From Corbicula japonica (Eukaryota > Mollusca > Bivalvia > Venerida > Cyrenidae), in the NCBI GenBank assembly GCA_038501625.1, contig JAZAYU010000909.1, forward strand, positions 60,565 to 124,564: DNA of 64,000 bases. The letters run 5' to 3'. Each line of letters starts with the position of its first letter. Position 1 is the stretch's first letter. The notes below the pieces were generated by a model. That model made no database searches. It saw nothing but the letters and a program-made list of their open reading frames with translations, and was not told the DNA's origin. Of this stretch, positions 48,405-60,059 are shown one piece after another. Both the position numbers and the translations under genes were made by a program.

Positions 48405-49220
48405 AGATTCCTTAAATACAGTAAACGTTTTAACAGTCCGTTTACTGGTAATAAAGAGAAACTTCTCAACCAATCGATAACGTTAAGAAAAACTGTTGAC
48501 CAGCCGTTTACCCACTAAGAAATGTTCTTAACCATCCACTTACGGATAACGTAGAATAAACTTCTTAACCAACGGATACCGATAACATAAAGAAAACTTC
48601 TTAACCAACCAATCTTAACCAAACGTTTACTGATAACATAAAAAAAACTTCTTAACCAACCGATCTTAACCAACCGTTTACCGATAACATAAAAAAACTT
48701 CTTAACCGAACGTTTACCGATAACATTCATTCTGTGCAACTTTATCTTTACGAGACTCTGCTTGATCAACAAGAATGACGTTATTCTTTATGTTAAATTC
48801 TTTAAATAAAGTAAAGTTTTTAAAAGTCCTTTTACTGGTAATAAAGAGAAACTCCTCAACCAGTCGATAACATAAAAAGTTGTTAACTAGCCGTTCACCC
48901 ATAACACTAAGAAATGTTCTTAACCATCCGCTTACGGATAACAAAGAGTAAAATTCTTATCCAACCGATACCGATAACACAAAGAAAACTTCTAAACCAA
49001 CCGATCTTAATCAACCGCATACCGACTACATAAAGAAAACTTCTTCACCAACCGATCTTAACCAACCGTTTACCGATAACATAAGAAACTTCTTAACCTA
49101 ACGTTTACCGATAACATGAAGATATATTTTAGCCATCGTCTACCGATAACATAAAGAATAACGTCATTCTTGCTGAATAAGCAGAGTCACGTAAAGATAA
49201 AGTTGCAGAGAATGTATTAA
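48405..49220. repeat. Direct duplication of about 380 bp with an inverted cap
   Basis: 48405-48790 is repeated at 48795-49160. Both contain strings of a short motif, (CTTCTTAACCAACCGATCTT) and (AACCGTTTACCGATAACAT), itself tandem at about 50-60 bases. A 72-base segment at 48721-48795 (AACTTTATCTTTACGAGACT...) is inverted at 49147-49219. Minus frames rich in FFYVIGKRLVKI are repeat translations. Confidence 0.75.
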
Positions 49221-49339
49221 TTGCTAGCTTCAGGCTGTCGTGACTTACAAAGATATTTCCCAAGAAAGAAACTAAAGCAATTGCAGTCCAAAATAAAAAG
49301 GGAAAATCTTTTTTTCCCTTTTGAGATCAGTTTTGTTGG

Positions 49340-49765
49340 AGACTATTTCCAGCTGAAATTTCTGCTAGAAAACTCAAGAAACTTTCTTCACCAGCATGAC
49401 TTTAGGTCTTTTACCAGCTGAAATTTCTGCTAGAAATATCAATAGTTAACAGTCTTTTAAACTTTGCGCGATTACTAGGAATTTTCTACAATTTCAACTT
49501 ATGTAGCAGTAGTATCTGTTCAAATTGCAATATCTTCTAAACTTTATATTTCTAGCAGAAATTTCTGCTGGAAATTTTACCGAAACAAATGATGGTGGAG
49601 AACATGCTTTGAACTTTCCAGCAGAAATTTCTGCCAGAAAATTTATCGAAATACAAGCTGGTGCAATAAGTTTATTGCACTTTCCAGCTGACATTTCAGC
49701 TGGAAACTTTACCGAAATGTTGGTGCAGAACCTTTTTTCAGCAAACATTTCAATTAAAAATATAA
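49340..49765. repeat. Array of palindromes CCAGCAGAAATTTCTGCTGG, about 65-bp spacing
   Basis: Six related palindromes start near 49349, 49409, 49547, 49617, 49681 and 49738. The best is TAGCAGAAATTTCTGCTGG with TTTC/GAAA flanks. Spacing is roughly 56-70 bp, with one gap of twice that. Between them recurs ACCGAAA/ATCGAAA. Both strands read open and give PAEISAG-type repeats because the palindrome is in phase with itself. No known family. Confidence 0.75.
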
Positions 49766-49799
49766 AATTATTATAAATTTTGGAGCAACGTCGTAAGAT

Positions 49800-50880
49800 C
49801 ATTAAAAGTTGAACAATTTTGGTCGTTCAAACATAAATTATGAGCATAACAATGTATTTGCTTAGCTTTACGTTCAATAATTGTCGATGAGAAGACTCAG
49901 TTAAGGTCTAACATAAACATATAGCCTTTGTGTTTAGTCATGAAACAGATAGGTTGAAACAAGTTATTGCATAACTTAGCAAGCATAGCTGAAAACATCT
50001 TGGTAAAATTGTAGGTGCAAACATATCATTCACGGACATGATATAAAATATGGCGCTTATTGCTTATTTGTTAGTAAAAGTATCAAATAATTAAAAAAAA
50101 CATTAAAATAAATAAATCTAAGAAATCTACATCATTTATCTAATTTTAATAAGGACAAAACATAAATTTAATGGTTCATTAATTTGAAGAACTACAAGAA
50201 TACAAGTCTGTAAATATACATTTGTATGATCATACTTGTTTACTTAAACTATTTTTCCATAAATAAAGATTACGCTTATAAAACTTCTTTAAGTAGACTT
50301 AAAGCCATGAGTTTAACAGAATCATGTCATTCCTATAACATTCCCAAAAGACATTTTAATAATAAATAAATACAGAACAAAATATTAATTGTCACTCAAT
50401 TAGTATTTGCTCAATATATGTTCATGAAACTAGTCCTTATTAATAATTAAGGGTCAAACAATATTTATGAGCATGACATATTCTGCACAAACCCATCATG
50501 CGAGAATCGAACTAACTTTGAAGCAGTACAAACCCAGCTTCATTGTACTCTCAGCTTATTACATTTCTTCAAGTAGACCTATGCAATTATATTCATTCTT
50601 CTATTCGTTCTTCCACTTAAGAAAACTGTTACATTTCTTGTAATATTATGTCAAGTATCTATTCCACCAGTTTAACGATGACGTTCTTAAACTTCTAAAT
50701 TTAATTTAAGTAACGATGGTAATATAATATTAGGGTGTAAAGTTCCAATAAAATTGCCCCTAGCACAATGTAATCTTTTACAATGTCTGTCGTAAGTTCA
50801 TTTTGTATTCGTTTATTGGTTGTTTTCTTTATGTCCTTTTGACCTCTGAGTTGTTTTGCTGATGGTATTCGCGCAGCAAT
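49800..50880. other. AT-rich DNA, 3'-flank of the exon on the minus strand
   Basis: No open frame of interest. AATAAA on the minus strand at 50812-50817 is the likely polyadenylation signal of the exon at 50881-50973. Confidence 0.35.
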
Positions 50881-50973
50881 TTAAGAAGTACCAGCGTCAC
50901 TTCCACGTAGAATATCTTCCGTTTTATTAAAACCAGAATCTCTACATCCCGGTGGGTATGCCCGACAATCAAC
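50881..50973 (-). CDS. Candidate terminal coding exon of an unrecognised gene
   Basis: On the minus strand a strong acceptor (pyrimidine-rich tract then TTTCAG) is followed by 30 codons and TAA. They start VDCRAYPPGCRDSGFN and end LRGSDAGTS. The exon is in phase 0, with codon use unlike the surrounding AT-rich DNA. An AATAAA lies 64 bases after the stop. The two cysteines spaced by six residues and a possible N-glycosylation site (NKT) would suit a secreted or extracellular C-terminus, but I do not recognise the protein. Upstream exons should lie at higher coordinates, in the gene-poor 51-58 kb region; I could not identify them. Confidence 0.35.
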   Translation of the reverse strand, partial: VDCRAYPPGCRDSGFNKTEDILRGSDAGTS

Positions 50974-51286
50974 CTGAAAAAAAAGTTAATCGTTTAACTC
51001 GCTGCAATGTGTTATCTTTATAATATTTTAGGAAATAAATAATATATACTATCAAAATGGTTTTTTAGCCAAGATCGCATGGAACAATATACTAGTTAAA
51101 ACCTGACTCGGAATAGTTGAATAAATGCCTCTGTAGAGAACGATTTACATTTATTCTGTTCTGTTCGGTAACAAAGTGGATTCATTTTGATATTTATCAA
51201 ACATTCATCGTGAATCATTTGGAGCGATTTTATATCATTTAATAACCATGAAGACGCAATTTGTTACGTATTACTAATTAATGCAG

Positions 51287-51409
51287 GATTTGTTGCGGAC
51301 GTGGAGACACACGGGGAGCTTAACCTATAGTTCCCTTCGAGGAAACCTACTAAACGAGATTCCAGAACAGAAGTTAATTGCATCAATCAACCAAGAAACA
51401 AATTTATAA
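51287..51409 (+). other. Weak candidate last exon, plus strand
   Basis: A branch-point-like TACTAAT and an AG precede 40 open codons (DLLRTWRHTGSL...) ending in TAA. Polypyrimidine content is poor and there is no known homologue, so this is recorded only as a possibility. Confidence 0.15.
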
Positions 51410-53220
51410 AACATTGTTTAATGTACAGGGTAAGCGCAAGTCGTTTTGAAATTACTGTTTTACTTCATTATTATTGTTAACATTTCATCAAAATAAGATT
51501 CACATCAATACTATCATAATTATGTACTGGACTTGTTGTTCTTCTCTCCGCAGCTGTACATGGTAAAGTTAGCCGAATGGTATTTTCATTTAATAAGATA
51601 CATATGGTATTATTTGTCAAGTTTACAAAAACATAAAAAAAGCGATATAATACCTTGATTCATAACGACATGAACTGATGTTGGTTCAGCTTTGCCTTTT
51701 CTCATTTTTTTGTACTGTCACTCCATTTTGCAAACCCTAAAACAATTTTACAACATAAAACTAATTAAAACAGATTTTTATTAGTTGAAAGAACTTCATG
51801 TATCTTTGCCTAGCGCGGGTCTTTCTGATCATGTACTGCATGGTACTATAAACTGCTCCTATCAGTTAATCTTTATACACTTACCAAAATAATGTTGAAT
51901 GATGTGTAGGGAAGCTGTGTCTTTTATTTGTGGCCGCTCGTTATTTGCATATTACACTACTTTAATCTTTCGTTATAAAGTTTAAGTTCCAGCTGCGATT
52001 TTTAATGTAAATTATAATTTGTCTAGAGCCGAGTAACACATTTTGTACGACACTGAATATTTTCATTGTTCTTCGCTTGAGTTTACAAGTCGCGTATTTC
52101 GCGCTTGGAATTGTGCGCAAAAAATAGCAGCGAATATTAACACATAATATCTTATTCATGTACTATGTGGATAATACTACTACGCGAAACGAATTTATTT
52201 CAGCGTAAATTTGTCGTCGGCGTCGAAAATAAAGTACTGCGAAATTAAATAATACCACAATATATAATATGCACTTCTATAATATACGCATAAAAGAGGA
52301 TGATATATTATTCACATATAACTGATAATTTTAACTGATTTTCATTTTTTTTTCTCTCATTTCTTAATGTTTTACATTGTAAATCATCAAATCAATTACT
52401 TTTGTCATTATGGGCTTTCTTGATTTCATATATCAATCCTTATTATTATCACAGCATAGAAACGACTTAAAATTAATGTTCAAGCAAATACGATAAAATC
52501 CAAAAAAAGTTAGCTAGTCGAGTTCTAATGTGGGTTCTATTCAACGATAAGTCTATGGGTTCTTTTCTTCGATTTTCTGGTTTTCGTGGAAAGATTTAAC
52601 GGTTCAAGAGTTCATCAAAATTAACCATTATAAACTCCGGACAAGTTCATCATGGTTACTTGCAAATATGTTCTTTCTATATTCAAAAATGTAACTTTGT
52701 CAATTTGATATTAACACGATTTAGCAGTTTTTAGTCACCAAACGATAACACATTTCAAACTTAACATTAATAACGTTAAAAAGTATAATATGGTTGCTTT
52801 CGTGCAATTGTGTGTTTCTGATTTGAAAAAATTAAATTGCACCTAATTCGCAAAATTCTGATTTGAAAAGTGTATGGTTAAAATTTGGCCTATAGGTATA
52901 TTCTATAAATGACTTTGTTAGCTTACTACTAAAATGTTAATTGAAAAGATTAATATGACTTAGGTAAAACGCTTTGATATTCTTTCGAACTGTGGAGAAA
53001 TTAAACAAATTACATGTATTTGTTTACAAAACAATCTTACAAAACAGTAAAATTATAATTGATATTTCAATATACGGACTTAATAGTATGTAAATACAAA
53101 TACAATTCATGCCAACCCCTCTAACATTAAAATAATATAATGAAATTATTAGATATATCAATTACTTTCAATTGAAATAGAAACATCAAGACCTCGGTCA
53201 GGATAGTTTTACAAAGCAGC
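51410..53220. other. AT-rich DNA, no gene seen
   Basis: No exon, repeat array or long frame could be supported. A GCGAAA/TTCGC-rich stretch at about 52080-52245 resembles the MITE at 56125-56335 and may be a remnant of the same family. Confidence 0.35.
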
Positions 53221-53227
53221 TGCAGTA

Positions 53228-53603
53228 GTTGAAGTTAAAGTATTACATGAAGCAGTTGTTGTATTGATAGTAGTAGGAGAAGACGTAGTAGTTGTAGTAA
53301 TAGTTTAAGTATAAGTTATTATTTTTGTTGTTGTCCTTTTTTGTTAAGTAAAAAGCAGCAGCAGCAGTAGGTTTTGTTGTTGTTGTCATTGTTGTTGTAG
53401 AAGTACATGTAGCATTTGTCGTATTGAAAGTAGTGGCAGAAGTAGTACTAGTAGAAGTAGCAGTAGGTAGTAGATAGAAGAAGTAGTAGTAGTTGTTGTT
53501 GTTGCAGTAGGTGTCATTGTTGTTGATGTTGCTGATACCGTTGTTGTTTTGTTATAAAAGTAATAAGCGCAGTAGTAGCAGTAGGAGGAGAAAGACAACC
53601 AGC

Positions 53604-53636
<33 letters not shown>

Positions 53637-53660
53637 TGTTGTAAGTCACAGCAGCAGGGT
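53228..53660. repeat. Trinucleotide microsatellite cluster (GTA/GTT/GCA)
   Basis: Interrupted AGT, TTG and AGC triplets, with the purest run, (AGT)n of about ten units, at 53603-53637. The minus frame of tyrosines and threonines is an artefact. Confidence 0.9.
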
Positions 53661-53889
53661 TAGGATTAGTAAAAGTTGTATTTTCAATCGTGATTGCGTT
53701 ACTGCTTTTTATAAGCGAATTAAAATTTCTGAAAAAAATAAAAATGTACCGGTTTTTGAAAATTATTTTTTCACTTCTTGGCTACACATGTTTATACTTC
53801 CGACAGACAAGAGATTGGTACAATGTTCAAGTTTTCTCAGGTCTGAAAGATTTTATCTCCAGCAGCACTGTTATTCTCTCTATGTGATA

Positions 53890-56110
53890 TGTTATAATAA
53901 CTCCAATGACCCGATCTAATCTGGCGTTTATGGTGTTTCAATGACCGTCGAATGATTCGTGTTGCTCTATTACTTGTATGAGGACTGCAGTGCTTGAATT
54001 TATAAAATGTGTAGGAGCCATGGGTCGAAATGGTATTTTAACAAATTTGAAGTACACCTTAACTTTCTTAGATCTGTATAATAACCGTAACATAATAACT
54101 GGTACATGTACATTTAATTTCTAGGTCCTTCTGATCTTGTATGTTGATTAAACTGATTAAGTTGAATAATAACTTTTTGCACAGCTTAAATTACCAGTAA
54201 AGCATAACAATCTTTAACGGTTTTGCATCAAAACTTTCCTGGCGCTTACTGTTACCTATTTATCTTCATACAATAACAAGTTATAATAAACAAGAACAAA
54301 CAAAATCACATCAGCATAATCAATATTAAACATAATTATATGTTATGATAACATTTTAGAGACTGTCATAATCGATTTTCAATACATGAAATTGTTAACT
54401 TCAAAATGCTATCTCAGAAAAATAGTAGTTCTGCAAATTACTGTAGTAATGGACTGATAAGTAAAATTATCATTAACATCGGTAAAAAGCCATACTTCAG
54501 CGAGAAGTTTTGAGCCCCCTAATTGGTCTCATGCTGATAGTAAAAATAAGTCGGAATAACTGTGTAAAGTACATAACTGCTGAACTACGTTACCTTGGAA
54601 TGATAACAAATAACTTCATCAATAAGCATGCGATTTGTTGGTCATTTAATGTAATCTTCCCCTGAGGAGTGAGAGATTTAAGACTGTATTACATTCAGAA
54701 CAATTAATGATGCCGATAAGCATACTCCTATTCATATAACAGTGTAGAACTAATTCGAATAGCCTACACTATTTGCCTTATTATAATTTGCGTTCTAATT
54801 TACCAAAGACAAAGTATTTTCATCTGAATAATGTCGCATAGTTTTAATCCAAAATATGTTATTATTATTTTGTTTATTATCTTATTAATTCTAATATTGC
54901 CTATCTTTCAGTGTGGTAAAGTAAACACTAATATTTTAGCGAATATTATTTGTAAAGGCTCATTAGGCAAATCGTTCAAGGGTGTACGGGCTTTGCAATA
55001 ATATATAATAGGAGATACAAAAATGCATTAAAATGAGTACATGTATATGTCGACTCCTTACTTATTGTTTTACATTTTTCGTCTACAGGACTTTTCTCAA
55101 GTATTATCAAAGCTCCATCGTCGTTTAGAGATTGATGACGTGATGAGAGACTCGCGACTGTAATACATGTAACTGACCACATAATGACGAACGTACAATA
55201 GCTGTTCTAGTCACGTTTCCCATATGGATATAAATTACAAGTATGCGCGATATAAATTTGTATTATAATCCTGGCCGAAAATGACTTCTTTGATCAAACT
55301 TTATACTGACAATTAATTGTACAAGCTTGTTTTGCACCAAGTAAGATACATATATTTAAGATAATATATACTTGTATTCCCTAATTATAAGCAAAATTTA
55401 AGTGATAGTATGATTGTTTCTTATTTTTGTCGATATTTTGTCCAGATTAAAAAGTCCCGACCTTACTGTACCAACCCCTTGAGCGATGTTGTTAACGTTT
55501 TTATATAAGAATGTTCTAAAGGAAGGCGCAGAAATTAAGTGTTTTGATGTACATCTTATATGATGCATTTTTCCTATGAAATTACAAGTTATTATGACTA
55601 AATTCTTAGCTTTTATATCTATTAGGTGTCGAACATTTTGTAAACAAATACTTTATTCAAGATGTTTTTATTTGTAATATTGTTGACCGAAACATGATAT
55701 CCGCTTTAAATACTTTTTTCTAAAATATGCCGAATGTGAATTGTATTGACCTGTGAATTTTTATGACATTAAAATCATATGTGTTATCTCTTGTAATGCA
55801 AGTCTTAAAATGAAAGAAAACGTTCTTTCATTTCTTATACCATTTGGACAGAGGAGCTAAAATAACATATCATGGATTGATAATTACGCGGATGATGCTT
55901 GTGATAAAATCCAGCAGACTGGGTGCAGGTAAAGTGTTCGCACGTGGGTGATATGATTATCATTAATCCTACAATTTTCCAACAACAATTAACTGGAATA
56001 TTCTCACAGGCTAGATAATAAAGACAGGACTGTTTCTGAAAGCATCACCAAATTTGATTTTGCAATTCAACTGTTTGAATATTATTGCAATTTTGCGTGA
56101 TTAATAAGAA
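53890..56110. other. AT-rich DNA, no gene seen
   Basis: No conserved block, long frame or tandem array recognised. Short open frames here have no coding character. Confidence 0.35.
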
Positions 56111-56124
56111 GAAATTAAATGACA

Positions 56125-56335
56125 GTATACGTGATACTGTAGTATCATTTAATTTCGCGGGCTCGAATTTTCGCGCAAAACCCGTAAATAACATATTCGC
56201 GGGGAAATGAATTTGCGCAACTGTGTTTTCCTATAAAGAAACCCTGGTTTTTTTGCTTGTGTTGAATTTCGCGCTCTTGCCGTAGAGCGAAATAAGCGAA
56301 AATTAAACCTGCGCGAAATAAAATGATTTGACAGT
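56125..56335. mobile_element. Short MITE rich in TTTCGCG
   Basis: The ends pair imperfectly: ATCATTTAATTTCGCGGG...AATTTTCGC on the left and GCGAAAATTAAACCTGCGCG..AAATGAT on the right. The interior has several GCGAAA/TTTCGC words. The family is widespread in molluscs in my recollection. The minus frame across it is not a gene. Confidence 0.55.
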
Positions 56336-56339
56336 AACT

Positions 56340-58460
56340 GGAATTGTCCAGTCTATTGCAGAACAATTTCTTATTAAGAATTAAGTGAACTTTAATTTTA
56401 ATGTCAAATAAATGACCGCCGGACTAAGGTTTCGATGATAACGATGACTCTGAATAAAACGATAAACTATATCATATTCCTTAGTTTTCGATAAGGCAAA
56501 AAAAGGAAGTAAATTTTTCTTAGCCTACTTAATTACAAACACGTTCATATAACGAATAGTATATATAACGACAGCATTTTCATTCTAGTGGACTGATTGC
56601 AGGATTTAATCTACCTTAGCGCTTTAATCATATACAAACTATTTTTCAAAGATCATCTCACCGAAAATATTGTTTGTAAGGAATCAAAAACATCAAATAT
56701 ATCCGATCATGCTAAAAATAATATATCCGCAATTCTTCGAAGAACATAGCATTTACCATCAGGTTAAATAAAATACCTGACCCGTATTAAACTCACATTT
56801 CTGATGTCTTTAATTTCACTGCCAGACAGAATTTTCCCAGTATGTTGTAATCATAACATGTGGCTACATTTAGGTGACAAAGCATGATAAACCAAGCTAG
56901 AATTCTCTGTAATAAACGTAAATCCTGCTAAAATTGCACATTAACATGGTCTGAGAAATACAAATGTATCTAGAGCGTTTACTAGACACAATAAAATGTT
57001 TTTCTGAATGAATGGCTTACCATGTAAACCCTAATCAGACTGTATAGGCGTGAAGACTAGTATACTATAATCCCAATTCTTACATTCTGAGTAGGAAGTT
57101 CGTCATCAATATAAAAATCCAATCAGGTTAAATGCTTAAATAGTGTTTTTGAATGTATGTCGATTTTTATAAGGTTAGCATATAAGATGTAAAATCAAAT
57201 GTGACGAGAAAACGTAAATAAGATCATACAATAAATTTTTACTGATAATCAATCTGCATTAACAACAAGATTTACTTACAGTTACAGTTCATCTTCTTTT
57301 TCTGCATAACAACATCCTCATACAGTTAGAAAACTTTTAGCAAACAATCTTTCATGACAGTTCGTGAGCACTAGACAGGCTCCGGTATGTAAACTCGTCA
57401 TTTGTTCTGTTTTGACCTTCGCTTAGCTCCAAGAACAAAGGGATTTGTGGAAATTGATTTCAGTGTATCACGAATACAGGCTGCATTGGGGTCACACAAA
57501 GTTCATTGTGGGGTAACTCACATTGCTCTATCAAATTTGTTTACGTTAATAGAGATCATATTGCCTGTATCTGATAAACCATGTAATCTAGAAATCTTTA
57601 GCACCTTCAGGTTCAGAAATATGATGGATTAAGAAATGGAGAAAATCAATCAGTTTTGTAAAAGCGAATATTATAAATACGCTTAGAACTAGTCAATATT
57701 TATCACACGTTGTTTTAATTACCGACAATGCAATACATACAATGACAGGTAAACATAATATGTAAAGGTCATAATTTGACCAATTTAATTCTTATCCCAT
57801 TTGATTTGCCATAAGTTCAATCCGACCCAGTTTTTTATCGGAGGCAATGTATTGCTTTGCAGTATTACTATCGGTGTAGACCCTTATCAGAATGTCTAGA
57901 AGCATTGACTGATCTGAGACTACGGCCGTAGCAGAAGTGACAACAAATAACTTTTATACAAAATTAACGTCCGCTCTCTCCGTCTCAACGATGAAATTTT
58001 AAAATGAAAGTAAATTAAAAATCATCAATTTCAATTAATCATAAAATAAAACAATCCAGTAATTTGGTAAGTTAGCATTCAAGAAATTGGAAGCTTTTTA
58101 ACATGAATTCTTGGTTTCCCAATATGGCATTGCATATTATTGTTGTAAAATTGTTCTTTTTCATTGGAGTATCTTACATGTAAAAAATGATGTTTTTTCG
58201 TATACTACACTAAAACACAAAAAAAGGATTTGCTTTATTTATTATCCGTAAAATGTCCAGTTTGAAAGAAGAAATTTAAGATTTTGCAGAAACTAACATC
58301 CTATTTGTTATTCTCTTGCGATCACATGTATGCATACGTGGGACGTTGGTTAATATACGTGTTTGTATAGTAAATTCCATCACTCAGAATATCAAAGAAA
58401 CAAATCACTATGTAGCTTTGGCAATTTTTTCTAGTATCTTATGTATTACACGAATTAATA
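56340..58460. other. AT-rich DNA, no gene confirmed
   Basis: A strong minus donor (AACT|GTAAGTAAA) lies at about 57270-57280. A second, weaker one (GTCAG|GTATTTT) lies near 56770-56780. These could belong to upstream exons of the gene ending at 50881, but phases could not be made to agree directly. The 76-codon plus frame at 57402-57632 shares 19 bases (GCTCCAAGAACAAAGGGAT) with 60247 and has no recognised product. Confidence 0.3.
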
Positions 58461-58461
58461 A

Positions 58462-58555
58462 CCACACACACACACACGCGCACACACACGCACGCACGCA
58501 CACGCACACACACACACACACGCACGCGCGCACACACACATACACACACACACAC
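58462..58555. repeat. (CA)n/(CG)-interrupted microsatellite
   Basis: CA repeats interspersed with CG and one TA; the plus frame of T-H repeats is an artefact. Confidence 0.9.
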
Positions 58556-58629
58556 TTAAAGACTCGCTTTCGTCTTTCTGTATACATAGCTCACCGCCAC
58601 CGCCTGTTATATCTTTTATTCGGATAACA

Positions 58630-59510
58630 TATCCTGAGAGATTCGTAATTATTTCATTATTACAATAATTTATTAAATCATTTCTTTAAAGTCTTAGACA
58701 GTAACTTTATACGAAGGTTAAAACCATGAAAATATAATCACTGATAAAATGCGGGATCGCAAATCCCGGATTGTTAGACTGCTTCACTGCATTGACTCCT
58801 TAGATAGATCTTCTCTATGTAATGTGCACAAAGTTCGACGGATATTTATGATGTCAACACGTTTATAGCTTTTATAGAAAATAGCAATATTGTTTGTCGG
58901 CTATTTGATTAAATCACTTGTACGAACCTGTACTAGCGTCAAAACATGCAAGCTTTATACCGGCAAAACGATCTACATTGACAATTTTAATGTTTTGAGT
59001 TTTAGTATGTTCAGTATGTTTTGCATTTTTATCATTTCACATTCTTGTCATATCCAATCTTTAAAAGCTTTTACTTAACGATATCTTCACTTTCTTTTCC
59101 CGCTTTCTGTATGATAATTAAAAAAGAGGTTAATCTAAATTCGAGGAAAAAAAATCAAGTGGTTAAGATATATCTAAAATAAGAAAAATTATCTCCTTAT
59201 AAAACATACGACTATACAAAATTTAAACAGGAAAAGCCTTGCATCGATCAGTAGTAAAGCATTTTTCAAATTGTGCTTTTAATGAGGTTTTATAATCTCA
59301 TTTACCGTCTGGGTCTCATACATGTTCAGGATGACACTGGAATTAGTTGCAGTCCAATTACACAATTCGACAATTTTTCATAGAAAAAGACATACACACA
59401 AACAATTCAACATAAATAGCTAATGACACAGTCAATAGGAAGTGGCTAGGAGCTCATGACGGAACTGTGAACAATGCAACTAAGGTTTGATCTGAAGAAC
59501 ACCACGGCAG
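58630..59510. other. AT-rich DNA, no gene seen
   Basis: Only short chance frames; no repeats shared with other parts of the window were noticed. Confidence 0.35.
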
Positions 59511-59524
59511 GAAGTAAAGAAGTA

Positions 59525-60050
59525 TACCGAGTACCAATAGAAAAACGCAACTCTTTTATTTTTTTGGAATATTTTTGATGTGTGTAAAAGTTTCAAAAAT
59601 TTCTAAAGGAAGATGTGTTTTAAAATCAAAAAGTAGTCGTTCCGCCAAGGGTAATTGTCGACAGTGAACAATGCATCTGTCGAGCGATTTCATGTCGAGA
59701 CATCCCTCCTTGGATCATGCCCAAAACCTCATATGCCCGTTGTCTAAAACGCTTGCCATTATCCCATTTGTGTGAAGTAAAAACTTGAAAACTGATTATG
59801 GGATTTTGGGATTTGTGTGGCCGTAAGTTGAGGTTAACAAATTGACTTGTTTTGAGGTTATTCATGTATGTTAACATGCCGAAACAAACATTTATTGTAG
59901 GAGATAAAGTTTAAAAATCAGTTGACCATTAATGCATCGACTGGATACTTATTGATTTAAAACACATCTACATTTGCCAATTTATTAAACTTTTACGCAC
60001 ATCAAAAATATTCCAAAAATCAAGTTTTGCGTTTTCATTGGCACTCAGTA
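59525..60050. mobile_element. Internally deleted Tc1/mariner-like element
   Basis: Inverted ends of about 65 bases: TACCGAGTACCAATAGAAAA on the left and its counterpart ending ..TTGGCACTCAGTA on the right. Both continue with TTTTTGGAATATTTTTGATG and GTAAAAGTTT. TA dinucleotides flank it (59523-59524, 60051-60052), the target of this superfamily. At 526 bp it keeps only an N-terminal transposase fragment. Confidence 0.85.
59626..59877 (-). pseudogene. Tc1/mariner-like transposase fragment (HTH only)
   Basis: 83 codons from an ATG. The segment at residues about 42-75 (RFRQRAYEVLGMIQGGMSRH then EIARQMHCSLSTIT) has the charged helix, glycine turn and recognition helix of the Tc1/Pogo-type N-terminal DNA-binding domain. 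The sequence then jumps to LGGTTTF and stops where the second HTH and the DDE domain should begin, marking the internal deletion. It could act at most as an end-binding peptide. Confidence 0.65.
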
Positions 60051-60059
60051 TATTAAAAG

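Noticed and set aside
49340..49765. CRISPR-like array of palindromic repeats
   Set aside because: Eukaryotic context, diverged repeats, no unique spacers of uniform length and no cas-like genes.
53386..53649. Tyrosine/threonine-rich minus frame
   Set aside because: Trinucleotide microsatellite.
57240..57330. Upstream exon of the 50881-50973 gene at the strong GTAAGTAAA donor
   Set aside because: Direct joining gives a stop codon (phase 1 onto phase 0), so at least one other exon would be needed. It was not promoted to a gene model.
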